A stretch of DNA of 64,000 nt. It comes from Albula goreensis. Lineage: Eukaryota > Chordata > Actinopteri > Albuliformes > Albulidae. Numbering within the stretch: the first letter of the stretch is position 1; each line of letters starts with the position of its first letter. Shown piece after piece: positions 45,027-56,600 of the stretch. The DNA lies in contig CM040743.1 in assembly GCA_022829145.1 (NCBI GenBank), forward strand, positions 33,188,841 to 33,252,840, given 5' to 3'. The notes under the pieces are model-generated. The model ran no database searches. It worked only from the letters and a program-made list of their open reading frames with translations, and was not told the DNA's origin. The position numbers and the translations under genes were made by a program.

Positions 45027-46258
45027 CTAAATGTTCCTTCTCATTTCCTCTCGGCCTTTCTTGGCCTTCTCCTCCTTTTCTTTTGCCAGTTTAATATATT
45101 TCTCCTGTTCTATCTTGGCCCTCTTTTGCCAATTCTTGCCCCAGCTTTGCCAAAAAGACCATTTATCATTCTTTCTCTTTGTCTCTTCCAACTCTTCATC
45201 CATCATCTTCATTGTCTGGCATTCTTCCTCCCCATCTGACTCAGATATTTCCTGCTCGATCACTTCCTCTACCCTTCTATCCAGTTCTCTCCAGTCCACC
45301 TCTTCTTCCTCTTTCTTCTTCATGGCCTCATCTTTCCTCTTAATCATATTTTTCACCTCTTTAATGAGGGCCCGCTGTTCAAAAATTAACTTCTCCTGAA
45401 TGTTTTCTCTCTCTTTGAGCATGTTCTGTTGAATCTCATGCCTCATATTCACAAATATAACTTCACACCAGTCATTCCAGTTTCCAAGCATTTCTTCCTC
45501 AAATGACTGTCTCCATTCCTTCATTACTGTTTGTAGGTGAGTCACATCTGTTTTGCCATCCTAAAAGAGAGAAAAACTGCTGACAAAAAAATACTGGAAA
45601 CTACTGAGAATGTTTGTCGTCACATCCTTTCATACATTCTTGTTTGTGTCCAAGAAGCACCCCTACACCCCGCCCCCGGGGTCCTTGGCACACTATAGTA
45701 AGACATATATGTGATTATATTAGTATATAAGCAAGAGGGAGAGAGACAGAGAGAGGTCAAAGTACTTACCGCCATGGTTCCACTCTTGTGCTTGGTTTTA
45801 TCTTGCATTTTCTTCACTTCTTCCCTTTTCTCATTCTCAGTTTCCTTCTGCTTCTCCTCCTCAAATATCTTCTTTTCCATCAATTCATCACATCTCTTCT
45901 TCTCAATCTTACTCTCCACCTCTTTCATTATAGACTGGCGTTCACAAAGAATCCGCTCCTCCATCTCCTTTCTTCTCTCATTTTCAATTTCTGTCTGCTT
46001 CCTCTCCTCTAAGCTTTTCCTCTCCACCCTTTCATCCTGCTTCCTATTTTCCATCATCTGCTCCACCTCTGTTATGATGGACTTGCGTTCAAAACGCATC
46101 CTCTCCTCCATCTCTTCTCTCTTTTGGGTAATTACTTCTCTCAATTCAGAATTAATGCAGGTAAAAAAATTCCCACACCACTCTTTCCAGTTTCTTCTCA
46201 TGTCTGTCTCCATCAAATCCTTCCATTCCCCTAGCTTTTCTTCCAAATTGAACTCCAT
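45027..46258 (-). CDS. Unrecognised coiled-coil protein with two NWxxWC modules (two coding exons)
   Basis: I do not recognise this gene. Exon 1 (45770-46258) starts at ATG 46258 and ends in a GCG|gtaagt donor. Exon 2 (45027-45560) starts after a TTTTAG acceptor and ends in TAG. Both junctions are phase 0, giving 340 residues. Each exon opens with the same kind of module: EW at 11-12 and NWKEWC at 23-28 in exon 1; EW at 178-179 and NWNDWC at 190-195 in exon 2. Each module runs into a long Glu/Lys/Arg-rich helix with an FER or FEQ motif, so an exon duplicated. The C-terminal part has another Trp-rich stretch (KWSFWQSWGKNWQK). No signal peptide or membrane segment is seen; a cytoplasmic coiled coil is likely. 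A TTCTAG acceptor at 46270 suggests a 5' noncoding exon further right. It lies between V1 and V2. Confidence 0.7.
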
Positions 46259-46269
46259 GTTCAAGCCCT

Positions 46270-47880
46270 AGAATTGTGGGAGGTATATGGGTGAGTCAGC
46301 AACAGTGAAACTAATCATTTATCATTACATTGTTAAATAAAGAATTCTTTCATAGGTTGTTACAAAAATGCACACTGAAATGAAAATGGTCCAAGTGGAG
46401 TACCATTCTGGTTAAGGAGACTAAAGGGTACAATTGCCAAAATATCAGAGTACACCTTTGAACTTGCATCATTTGCATGGAGAAGAAGTGTACATGAACA
46501 TGTATAATTATAGCTGAGCTTTCATCTTACACTGAGTCCTGCATACATTTACAATGATTTATCTTAACAATGCAGAAACTCCAATGAATGTATGGTAGAT
46601 TTGTAAACCTGGAATGTGTATATTTGCTACTTTAGCCTGTGATTGGAGTATAAAGTTAACTAGTTATGCAATCACAATCATTTCAAATCAGAAGTGTGGC
46701 TTTGTCAACTACTATGTAGCTATGTTACCTGAATGGGTTACAAAAAATATTTGTATGTATTATGACATCGCCACCAACACACAAACATAGTCCTGTTCAG
46801 GTGGTCAAAAATACAGTACAACATCTAGTATTAATATCTAGCACCCCTCAGCAGAAAGTTCTAAATAAAACAGCCTGTGTGGTGAAAAGTTTGAAAGAAA
46901 CTTTGGAAACTAACTTCATTGAAATGATCTTCTTGCCTAAATAATCTGAGACAATAAGACAAGAAACAGTAAATATTTTAAGAAAAATCTGAGCCTAATA
47001 TTGACTATTTACAAAAATGCCTGTTTCATCAAACAAGAGGACATTCTAATGAGTTTCTACATTTTCTTGACATTGTTTGTAATATGGGCCTACCTGTAAA
47101 CTTTACGCCACAGAGGACGTGCGTCTATCTGTAACGTTGCCTCTGTACCATCAGGAGTCACGTTCTTCCAAAAAAAACAACAACTCTTCGGTTCCAAAGT
47201 GCTCAAAGCAATGTAGTAGTCATGGCATTATATTTTTTAAGGCAAACTCTCCTCTATGACATCATAAAATCTCACCGCTCTACCCTGTCCACCGACGGTC
47301 ACCGCTGCAGCTGTTGCCACCAGCAACAATTCAGGGATATTACATGATGTGACAAAACGCCGTAGGACAAAACAGCATGTAAGGCTGTTATATGTCTATC
47401 ATATCATACATAGAACTGTTATCTAAATATCTTTAGCGTTAATAAAAAAAAAAAAACATTTTATATATTTTCTCTGATTTTACTCTTGAAAGAATGAACA
47501 TCATGACATAGCGGCAGTTAACACAAATAATTCAGTTTTTACTTGTATTCATGATAAAAATGGCAGCCTGTCACTCAGCGCAAATCATACTAGAGAACCC
47601 TCATGTAATCCGGAGGAGTGTAACGTTACGTCGGAAATTGCTTGACAGTCTTAGTTAATAATATCTGCTTTCTGAACATTGACATTTTAGGACTGAATTT
47701 CTGATTGAGACTGAAAGTCAACGAACACATTCTCTTCGATAGAATTAAGTTGGTTAGAAATTTAAATGGCAAGCTCATCCCATTATTAGCCACATAGGTG
47801 TTTGTAAATTCAAGCTAAGTTTCACAAGTAGCCATTTTTGTAAAGCTTAATACAAATCCGTTTTGTTCGAGTTCCATACC
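46270..47880. other. Upstream region of the coiled-coil gene
   Basis: No coding exon was recognised. A noncoding first exon of the coiled-coil gene may lie here, since 46259-46269 looks like an exon start behind an acceptor. The GC-richer stretch near 47270-47340 would be a plausible promoter position, without a defined motif. Confidence 0.35.
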
Positions 47881-47903
47881 GGTCACATCTCACCATTGCA
47901 ACC

Positions 47904-48426
47904 ATGACATGTACTCAAAACCTAACAAGTGTTCGCGGTTTCAAAAAAATGACAACTTTGAGCATAGTGGATTTGCGAAATCGTATCGCTAATGAAATGA
48001 CAGTCGTTTTAGTGCTGCCAGCCATGCCTGCAATCAAATCCAAAATCGAAGACGGAATTGTCTGCTATCATTGGTTCAGAAGGTTTTAAGGAAGGAATTA
48101 CCTAATGATGCACTGGCTGTATATACAAACGAGAAGACGCTTGGTGATAGTCACCGTTGTTCATGCCAGATTTAATAACGCTAAAGTCCTGTAATGCATT
48201 TGACTCAGCAAATAAAATGCTTTGGGATGTGGCAGGCAGAGCTAGAAGTGACAATATCAAAGATAGCTGGGAGGATGACAGGGATGAATACATCATGAGA
48301 GTAAAAGGGGACGAGGTGGAGCGAGCTAAGCAACCAGAGAAAGGTCCTGACTATTTACATAGTAAATTATTGAAACGTTTATTGAATAGACTAGGTTCCT
48401 GGTGTGGGTTTTGCCCTTATTGTTAG
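47904..48426 (+). other. Unassigned plus-strand open frames
   Basis: Two frames, 47904-48089 (61 codons) and 48157-48426 (89 codons, with WEDDRDEYIMRVKGDEVERA), have protein-like composition. A third frame between them (with LRKELPNDALAVYTNEKTLG) also looks protein-like. Together they could be a decayed intronless gene copy or small exons. I recognise no family and see no start context or splice pattern joining them, so I do not call a gene. Confidence 0.3.
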
Positions 48427-48961
48427 TTGGTAGTAGCTTATAGAAGTTTGTGGTAGCGGTGCACATCCACCTTGCTAGTTGAGATGAAAAATGAGACAGT
48501 CTGACTTCTTGGGGTAAAGTTTAATTTGGAAAAAAGTGATGGTGCTTTGACAGAACAGGTTATTTTAGCAGTTTGCCAAGCCACTTTAATGGGACTGCAC
48601 ATATACAGGAGTATTACATTTGTGTTCACAATTAAAAACATTATGATGAGCAGTGGTTTTTGATTTGATACAGTTCCTTTATGCTGAATCTACATGAGTC
48701 TGATGGTTGATTCTGTTCTTCTGACAAAAGCAGAAGCCCTAACCAGAACCAGACATGATAGTTATTGTGTCTGTACGAGCATTTTTCCTTTCAATAAACC
48801 GTTTTAGATGAGTGCTGTTTAGATATTTTGGCATGGGGTTTATCAAAGTTTGTATGTCTGAGACGCGCAACTTTGGTTGCACTTAGCTTATGAACCGTCT
48901 CCATTGGATGTAGACAACGTATAAGTTTTTGAGTTGACTTCCGTTTAATATTATCACTGTG

Positions 48962-49445
48962 ACTAGCCCATAATAGGCGCAGTAGTACGATGCAGCGTCA
49001 TCCTTTCCCACATTTGATATCGTGAGAATACTTTTTTGTTCCGTTAAAGCTCCAACGAACCTGCTCTGGAAGTTGGCATCGTTCTTTCCAGATTTTAAAT
49101 TCGCTGGTATGTACAAAATACGTTCGTAACCTTTCTCCTCTTTAAACTGGTACCAATGCAGGGGCGTTGATTTGAGAGAAACGCTCCTATCCACCTCGCA
49201 TTCAATCCGTGCACTTCTGTACCGTTTAACCACCAGGACTGGCTTGATGTGTGTAATTTGGGCCATTGTGCAACCTGAAATTGAAGCAAAACGGTAATAT
49301 TTTAAGTCCCAAATGACATTCAATAAGTACTGTTTAGTTTAAAATCTGGAAACTCAGAAAAGAATAAGGAACAGAGTTTCAAAGTCTCACCGAGCATAAG
49401 GCACATGAGGTTTATATGAATTACTGCGACAAAAGACATTTTCAT
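48962..49445 (-). CDS. TRGV: TRG variable gene V1, divergent and isolated, intact
   Basis: The leader (49391-49445) encodes MKMSFVAVIHINLMCLML and is longer than the other leaders. The V exon (48962-49274) has IECEVDRSVSLK, LHWYQFKEEKGYERILYIPA, DDAASYYCAYYGLV. It lacks the extra Cys residues of CDR1 and CDR3. The heptamer is a perfect CACAGTG (48955-48961), followed by a 22- or 23-bp spacer and TCAAAAACT or CAAAAACTT (48923-48932). The V exon is a separate subgroup. The ETS/CCAAT pair is not evident upstream. It is about 7 kb from V2, beyond the coiled-coil gene, and is the outermost V next to amph. Confidence 0.88.
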
Positions 49446-52400
49446 TATTATGGCTGTTGCAAAGGTCTCTCAGCTGAATGGCTTTTTACCAGTGCGTCTC
49501 CAATAATCTGCACTGCATTTTAAATGGGGCGTGAGGTTACGCTCCATGACGGTAAACCACGTGGTTGGCGCGAGGTTACTGTTGCAACATATTTTTTTTT
49601 ATCTCTTTGTTGACGAGACTATCTGGGGATTTTATTTGTTTTACTGAGCTAAATGCACTAATTTGTAAATAATATTGTAATAATACGGAAAGCTTCCAAC
49701 CAATTAAACAGGCAGCATTAATTGCACTATGTATAATGTAGTAGCAGCAGCAGCAGCAGTAGTAGTATTACCGTTGTTATCAATATATGCTTAGTAATTT
49801 AGTAGCTTGCTTAGGCTAGCATCACTAACTGCAATGAGGTAAAACCCTACATCTATCCTAGTTTGAGAGATTGATGTTTTAAAATTGTAGTTCGTTGTAT
49901 GTGCACTGAATGAAGGCAGGCATACACACTGAACACACTCTGTTCCTGAAGTAGGGCCGATAATACTGTCCCTAGAAAAAAGTGACTTAATAAGTGACAC
50001 GTATTTCCCACTCTTGCTTCACAAATTCGCATGTAAATCCGAATGTGTCCTTGTCATTGCCTCAGATTTTTCTTATACTGTACAACCGACTGTTGTAGCC
50101 TACAGCATATTCAGCAGTTTAAAGTTCGTGGTTTGTCTACTTTAATCTACACTCCAGCTGAATGAATGAATAGTTCTATAATTACGAACAGTAATATCAT
50201 AGTGAGAATGTCGTATTTTAAAGAATCGTTGAAGAATTGCGAAGTTAAATATGAGTTTCCCATCTTAGAAGGAGACGCACCCAAATTCTATTTTGAAATA
50301 ATTTATACCAGTCTAGAAAGTTGGAGAAAAGAAATAGCAAGCCAGTTAAATTAAATGCAACCTAATTATTTGTTGGACATATTCATTACAAGTATGATGT
50401 ATTATGGAACATAACTAATACATGCAATTGCAAATTACGTTTTTGTGTAAAATTAAGGAAATCAATCGCCTGCATTGCTTTTATCAGTGGAACAGCAGAG
50501 CTGGTAGGTTGGAGGTGTTCACGAAATGCAATGCAATCGACAGCCAGTTAACCAAAAGTGTGTGTGCACTCCTGTCCGTCTGCTTATTATATAAAATGTA
50601 TTTGCATCAAATTATTCAAAAGTGTATACGTATTTAGTATATGTAATATTTGTATAATTTTAATTTTTCAATAGTTACATAAAAATAAAGCAGTTTACGT
50701 GTTGTGATTTATTGTAGACCCTGATTTTGCCTAGATTTATCCAGCACATTTTGTTAATGTTTAATAAATGACCACCAATGTCAATACAGTGGTTGCATGT
50801 GATATTAGTGTGGAAAGTTGCAATATTAATAATCTACAATGCTAAACGTCATCGTTCGGCATTAAACTCTTTGTTCCGTGTTCGAATGACATGTTTAAAG
50901 CTACTGGTTTTCGTTGTAAAGGGATAAAAAACAAACTTGTCCGAAACGATAAAAATAAGAAGTCACGAACTGCTACCCAAATAGTGATGTGTTATTACAA
51001 AGAGTCCCTATAATTCATTATTTTGAATTTGCATCTCACATGTAACCCTTGCGCATTGCTTTGCAAAACCATTCACGGCAGAAAAAAAAAAACATAACAC
51101 TGTCACACACACGCACGCACAAACACACACTTGTTCCTCTTTACATCTATTCGTCTATTTGGATGTATCCTTCATTTTAAAATGTGTCAAGAAATTAAAT
51201 CTAAAGAACACATAATCGCGTGCTACTTTCCGTAGTCTTTGAAAGGTGTTTTATGGGATAATAGTACATTTGCTGGACCGAATATTCTGTCCGTTTGGAA
51301 TCCAATTGACCATAGGCAGTTAATTTAAAAATTGTGCGTAAATCCAAATAATTTTTGTAGGTTGAGGGATAACGCTTATGGAAACAGAATTCAGGTGAAC
51401 TCACTGCTTTCATGTAGCCGTTTCACAATACTTGCATCATGATTAATGCCATACTAAAGAATATGCAATAGGTAAATTCTGATCATTTATATTGGCAGAT
51501 GCAGTCCTAACGCAGCAGGCAGACGCTGACCAGCTCGATCCGCCAACACCTCGCCGCCTTGGGCCTTTATTGATAGGCTCAACAAGCATGTTATGGCAAG
51601 AAAAGCGAGGTATCAATCGTTCGCATACCTTTATGATGCTGTTATTTGGGTCAGTGTACAAAACAGGAAATGTTTTTTTTCGATTGTAACTTCAGCTACA
51701 GTCAGTGTGAAGTGCTGGTGCAAAGCGTGATGCTAATGGCGTCCGCAGGAAACACCACCCTGCACCCTGAGTGCGAGTGGAACCTGTTCTTGGTCCCCCA
51801 CCATATAAAGTCACCTCTTCTCAAAATGCCAGACATGAATAGCAACAGAAACGAAGTGTGGGCTGCGGGCTACAAATGGTTCATATGCATTTCTGGCACA
51901 GTGAACAGGATTCATTAAACATTTGATCTGGGCAATAATGTAAATGTATGAAGTTGTTTTATTAACACAATTTTAAGAGTTAATATCATGCTTGCTGAGC
52001 TCACCAAATTCAAGAAGAGAATACAGATGGTATTTGACATTACAACAGATACATCCATACACATAGGGGTTAACTAAATGATGGGACACCAAAGATAAAA
52101 GGTCACACATTTTGAGTACCTACATTGCAATTAAAATGTGTCTACTCTCCATGTTTCAGATTCATTTCAACCCTAATTACCAATATGCTGATACCATAAA
52201 ATATTAAAATCAAAAATTAAAATGTGAGTTTCTGATGTAACATAAGATGTCTAACTAAAGATCTCAGTGATATCTTGCAGTGTTAAGAGATTCTTCTTTT
52301 AACTGAAAATCTGTGGAGGTGACGAAAATACATTTATCTTCTGGAAAATTGCAGTGAGTGCTGTTGCATTTCTGGCCAGTAGGGGGCAGTAAAAGAAAAG

Positions 52401-52515
52401 GAAAATGGATGACGCCTGAAGCCACCACAAACAGGACTGAACAAAACATTTTAAGAGCAATTACAAACTTTCAAATGAATCAGACTTTCATGACGAGTGT
52501 CATTAGGAACTATTC
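49446..52515. other. TRG-amph intergenic region
   Basis: No further V segment or gene was recognised. A short CAG/TAG triplet run lies at about 49740-49768 and a poly-A/CACA-rich tract near 51081-51130. Short open frames (for example 50166-50354 and 51492-51689) show no family signature. Confidence 0.5.
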
Positions 52516-53650
52516 TTTATTTACCTTTAGATAAATAAGCACGGATATGTACATCACAAAAATTTGTTCTAATGTGAGGACTGACTGTACGTACACTAAA
52601 ATGCAGTTGGACTTATTGATAACTGAACAGTGCCACTATGGAAACAATGTCAACTGGAACACATATTGCATACTTCATTTCCACCTCAGCATCTCCCCTG
52701 TTAACTTTGTCTTTAAAGAAATGCAAAGGTGAATAAATTATAATATATAAGTTATATCATTCATAAATGAACACCTTTATACAATTTCAAAGGATGGCTC
52801 ATTCTGAAGTATGGTCTACATGTGCTGGTAAATATAAAGGTATATACGGATTTATTTTGTCTCACAGTCAGACAAGAAGCTTATATATACTTGTTTTGCA
52901 TGAGAAGCTTCATCTGTCTGGTCCATGGTTGTATTTCTTTTCTTCTGAAAGATATTTCTTTAACATCTAGATTTATAATTTGATCATTTGTAATTCATTT
53001 ACTTTTCATAATATATAATATAATATATATTTTTGGCAAAAGAGCAGCACGTCTTGTCAATGAAAAAAAATCAACACCAAAGATGCCGAATATCATCTTA
53101 GCCTTACACATTCAGCCATGAAACTACAGAGAACATTAACAGGGATGCAAAGTTAACATTGATGTCGGAAATAAAACATTGAAAAAAGTCTTGTGTAACA
53201 CTTCTGAACTCTTAAATAGATCATATTACTACTCATGTCACGGTCTGATAAAATCCGCTGGAGAGCAACCAAATTAATACAATACACTTAGTGCAGAGAA
53301 GATAAGGTCATCATTTTTTTAAATAAGGAATTTCACTTTTTTCTTTTCCTTTTTACAGATAGGGGTTATATGTGGAGGTCACCATAGCTCCAACAAAGCA
53401 CACACCGATTTGTTGCCTCTTACAGGTATACGAACGAAAACACTCAACGACTGGTTTCTGAGGAGATTTGACCGTAATGTCCACGCGGCCAGGCCATTCA
53501 CTGTGGGATCGCTGTTCGGTTCCTCTTTTTAATAACAAACCCGTGTCTGATAAAAACGTTTCCATCAGTACAGCGGGAAGCAGGTCGAATGCCTGGTTCA
53601 GTCTGGAAGTCACTGGGTTCGCATCAATCACAGCTTCGGTGCTCAGCTTC
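52516..53650 (-). other. amph: Probable 3'UTR of amph
   Basis: Minus-strand AATAAA hexamers occur at 52851-52856 and 52516-52521, about 0.8 and 1.1 kb past the amph stop codon. Either could end the transcript. The frame that continues leftwards past the stop region (53353-53631) is not part of the protein. Confidence 0.4.
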
Positions 53651-56600
53651 TTAATCCAAGCGCTGGGTGAAATTTTCTGGAAAGAGTCCTTTGCTAGCTG
53701 TGACTCCTAGCTGCAGCCAATCAGATTCCTTGATTCCCGTGAGCCAGCCGGCATCCTGGAAGCACAACATTATTCAGTTTGCAAATGGAAAACTACAGTT
53801 CATAAGGTATGGAGTATCACACAGGACCCACATATGGCTGGTTACAAGAGGCCTGAATCTGTAAAAACAATAGTGCACTGCCAAAAAGTAGTGCCATAAG
53901 CCACTGGACCAAAGGATTACCACACACAAGTATAACTGCAATGGTCTCAACAAAATCAAAGTGAATTTTCATAATTTAACATGGACATACGTGATTTTCT
54001 CTGAGATGTAGCTTTGAGATAAGGTCAAAGGGCTTGGTAGCACTAAACAGCTACCTGGGCTTAGATTAAATATATCCACATTGTGCTTTGTTCTTCATGC
54101 TAAATGTTTTACAAATTTCAAATGCATAATGATGTTCGAGATGCAAAACATGTAACACCTGTTTAAATGTGTCCCTCAAAGTTAAGGATTTAGGACAGAC
54201 TCAACCTGGAGCAAAGGCCTTGGTTTTGGCTATGTGGATTGACACTCTCCTACCTGATCCTCTGCGAGTTCTGTTGGGATAACCAGCACCACGTCACCCT
54301 TCTTCAGGTCCAGCTCATCTGAGTTAGCTGCCTCAAAGTCGTGCATGGTCTCGACCTGAAGGGTAAAGCATTGCTGCATCAATTACCACCTCTTATTCTT
54401 TCAGTGTAAAAAAATCAACATTATAAACCATCATGATGGTGAGACTGACTAGCTCAGTGGGTAGCACAAACCACCTGAGAGATCTGGGTTTGAGATCCAC
54501 CTGAAAATCAGCTGTCACTCACTGCCTTTTTGAACCAATGAACTGTTGAGCATGCTTTCATGAAAAGGTACTGCCTGAACATGGCAATGGTAATGGTCAT
54601 AGTGAGCTATCAAAGCAGCACTTGCCTGGACACAGTTTAAAATAATAACAGAATTTGCTATTCAAACACATGACCCATGGCTGCAGTTTGTGGATTTTAG
54701 TTTGGTTGTACGTAAACCAAACCTGTCAGGTAAGGAAGCCACATGGAATCATATTCTATGCAGTGCTTCTTCACCCTTAGAGACCCACTCAGTCAGGTCT
54801 GGAGCGTATGGCTGGGGCGGGGCATACCTTGTAAAGGAATCCAGGGGGCATCCCAGGGGCACCCGTCTGGCTCTCTGGCGTCATGTCATTGACACTGGAT
54901 GCGGTGGGAGAGGTGATGTCACCATCGCGGTCGTCGTCACCCTCGTTGCTGGAGGCAGGTTCAATCACCACTGATGGGATAGGCATCTTTTCCTTCAGAG
55001 TAAAACAGGGAGAAAGTAAACATATATGCATGTACACACACACACATAGCAACATTTACATTGCACATGAATGCATGGAAACCCTTACCTTTTCTCACAC
55101 AGTAACCACATACATACTGATACATAAATAATGTACAATATTGCCTCATAGCCCCAATACAATTTCCATTACTGTACAATACATCTGTAAAGATACATGA
55201 AAATAACAGAGTATTACAGAAATAAAAATAAAAAATGTTAAACCATCTGAGCATTATGTTTTTCTTAAACCTCATTACCCACTTCTTCATTTTGTGTCCC
55301 ATTCGTTACTTAAACTTCAAATTTCTTTCCGTAAAATAGAACAAAGACAGCAAACTGCAAAGTAAATATAACACAACTTGTGAAAAAAAATTCAAAAATA
55401 AGTAAGTAAACAAAAATGAGAAAAATATTTCCAAAAACAATACTGTCTCTGAACTGGTTTCAATTTTAACACGCTGACAAGGGTGAAATCTTCTGTAACT
55501 CTGACAAGGAATTATCACAGCTACTGTCTGGGTTTTTTTTTGACCAAGCCATTACCACAGATGATAAATAGAAAGGGACAGGACAGATCAGGATATCTAC
55601 CTCCTTAGCTTCAGTATCTTCAGTGGCCTCCTGTTTGACTTCCTCCCCCCCTTCTGGCTTTACAGTCTAAAAGATTGTTTGAAATGTAAGCACTAATGTT
55701 GGGGTACCACTACAGCCAGAAAAGGGGGAGATGGGAGGATGGACAGAAGGGAACCAACACACCATGGAGCACAACACTTTGACAAAGTGGGCTAGATGGA
55801 GTAGTTGTACCACAATGCATTTTGTTGCATCCAATTTACCACCATAATGCTGTCTTTCAATGCTTTTTCACAATGTAATATAAAGCTATAAGCTTATTTA
55901 GTTGTAAAATTAACCCACATTCCAATCATATAAACCCCACAGAATAGAGATGTGGGACTTAACAAAATTCTTGGTTAGAATCCAAAATGGCTAGCTGGTT
56001 CAGTCTCATCATCTAATGACGTATGATGTCATATTTAAACAACTCTACATAAATAGGTAACTGCATCATCCAGGTGAATATGACCTATATTTACTTTACT
56101 GGGATTCCTCTCCCAAAAGTGGGAAAAATGTGTCATGCAGCATTTATCATTGTACTATTATAAGGCCAGGATGATGGGATGATGTAAAATGGTTGAGTTC
56201 TATTAACTATTGCAAGCAGCATCACAGAACAGAATATGAATAAATAAATGCAATTTTTACAGGTGACTGAGTTACTTCAGTCTTGAAGTATTATTTGTAA
56301 CCATGTAATTCATTTTTTTCTGTGCAAGTTAAATGTTGGTTGGAGGCTTGTAGTGGTAATGCCTTAAACAAAGGTCAACAGAAGGGTGTTTTTTCCCTTA
56401 TTAAGCCCCTTACACTACAGTGATCAGCTGATTATCTGTGATTTTAAATAAGAGATCCATCAGTTCCCCTTGTGTTCCTTGATCCTTATCACCAAAGTTA
56501 TATGTTCACATACATACAAGGGTCCAATAAGCCACTGTTGAAGGACAACTGAAATGCATGAAAAGCACAAAGAAGTTTTTTTGATTTGGATTTACATATG

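Noticed and set aside
45031..46271. Long plus-strand frames rich in Ser, Phe and Leu opposite the coiled-coil gene
   Set aside because: They are the antisense of Glu/Lys-rich codons. The minus strand has matching splice sites, phase-0 junctions and a duplicated module, so it is the coding strand.
3174..49445. Assignment to TRA/TRD, TRB or an immunoglobulin locus
   Set aside because: Direct V-J joining with 12-bp J spacers, FGSGTKLIVT J ends, Vgamma framework wording, a C gene with a Lys-bearing membrane helix, and the amph neighbour all point to TRG.
53353..53631. A minus-strand 92-codon frame beyond the amph stop
   Set aside because: It lies in a different position from the SH3-coding frame, after the TAA at 53651, so it is 3'UTR sequence.
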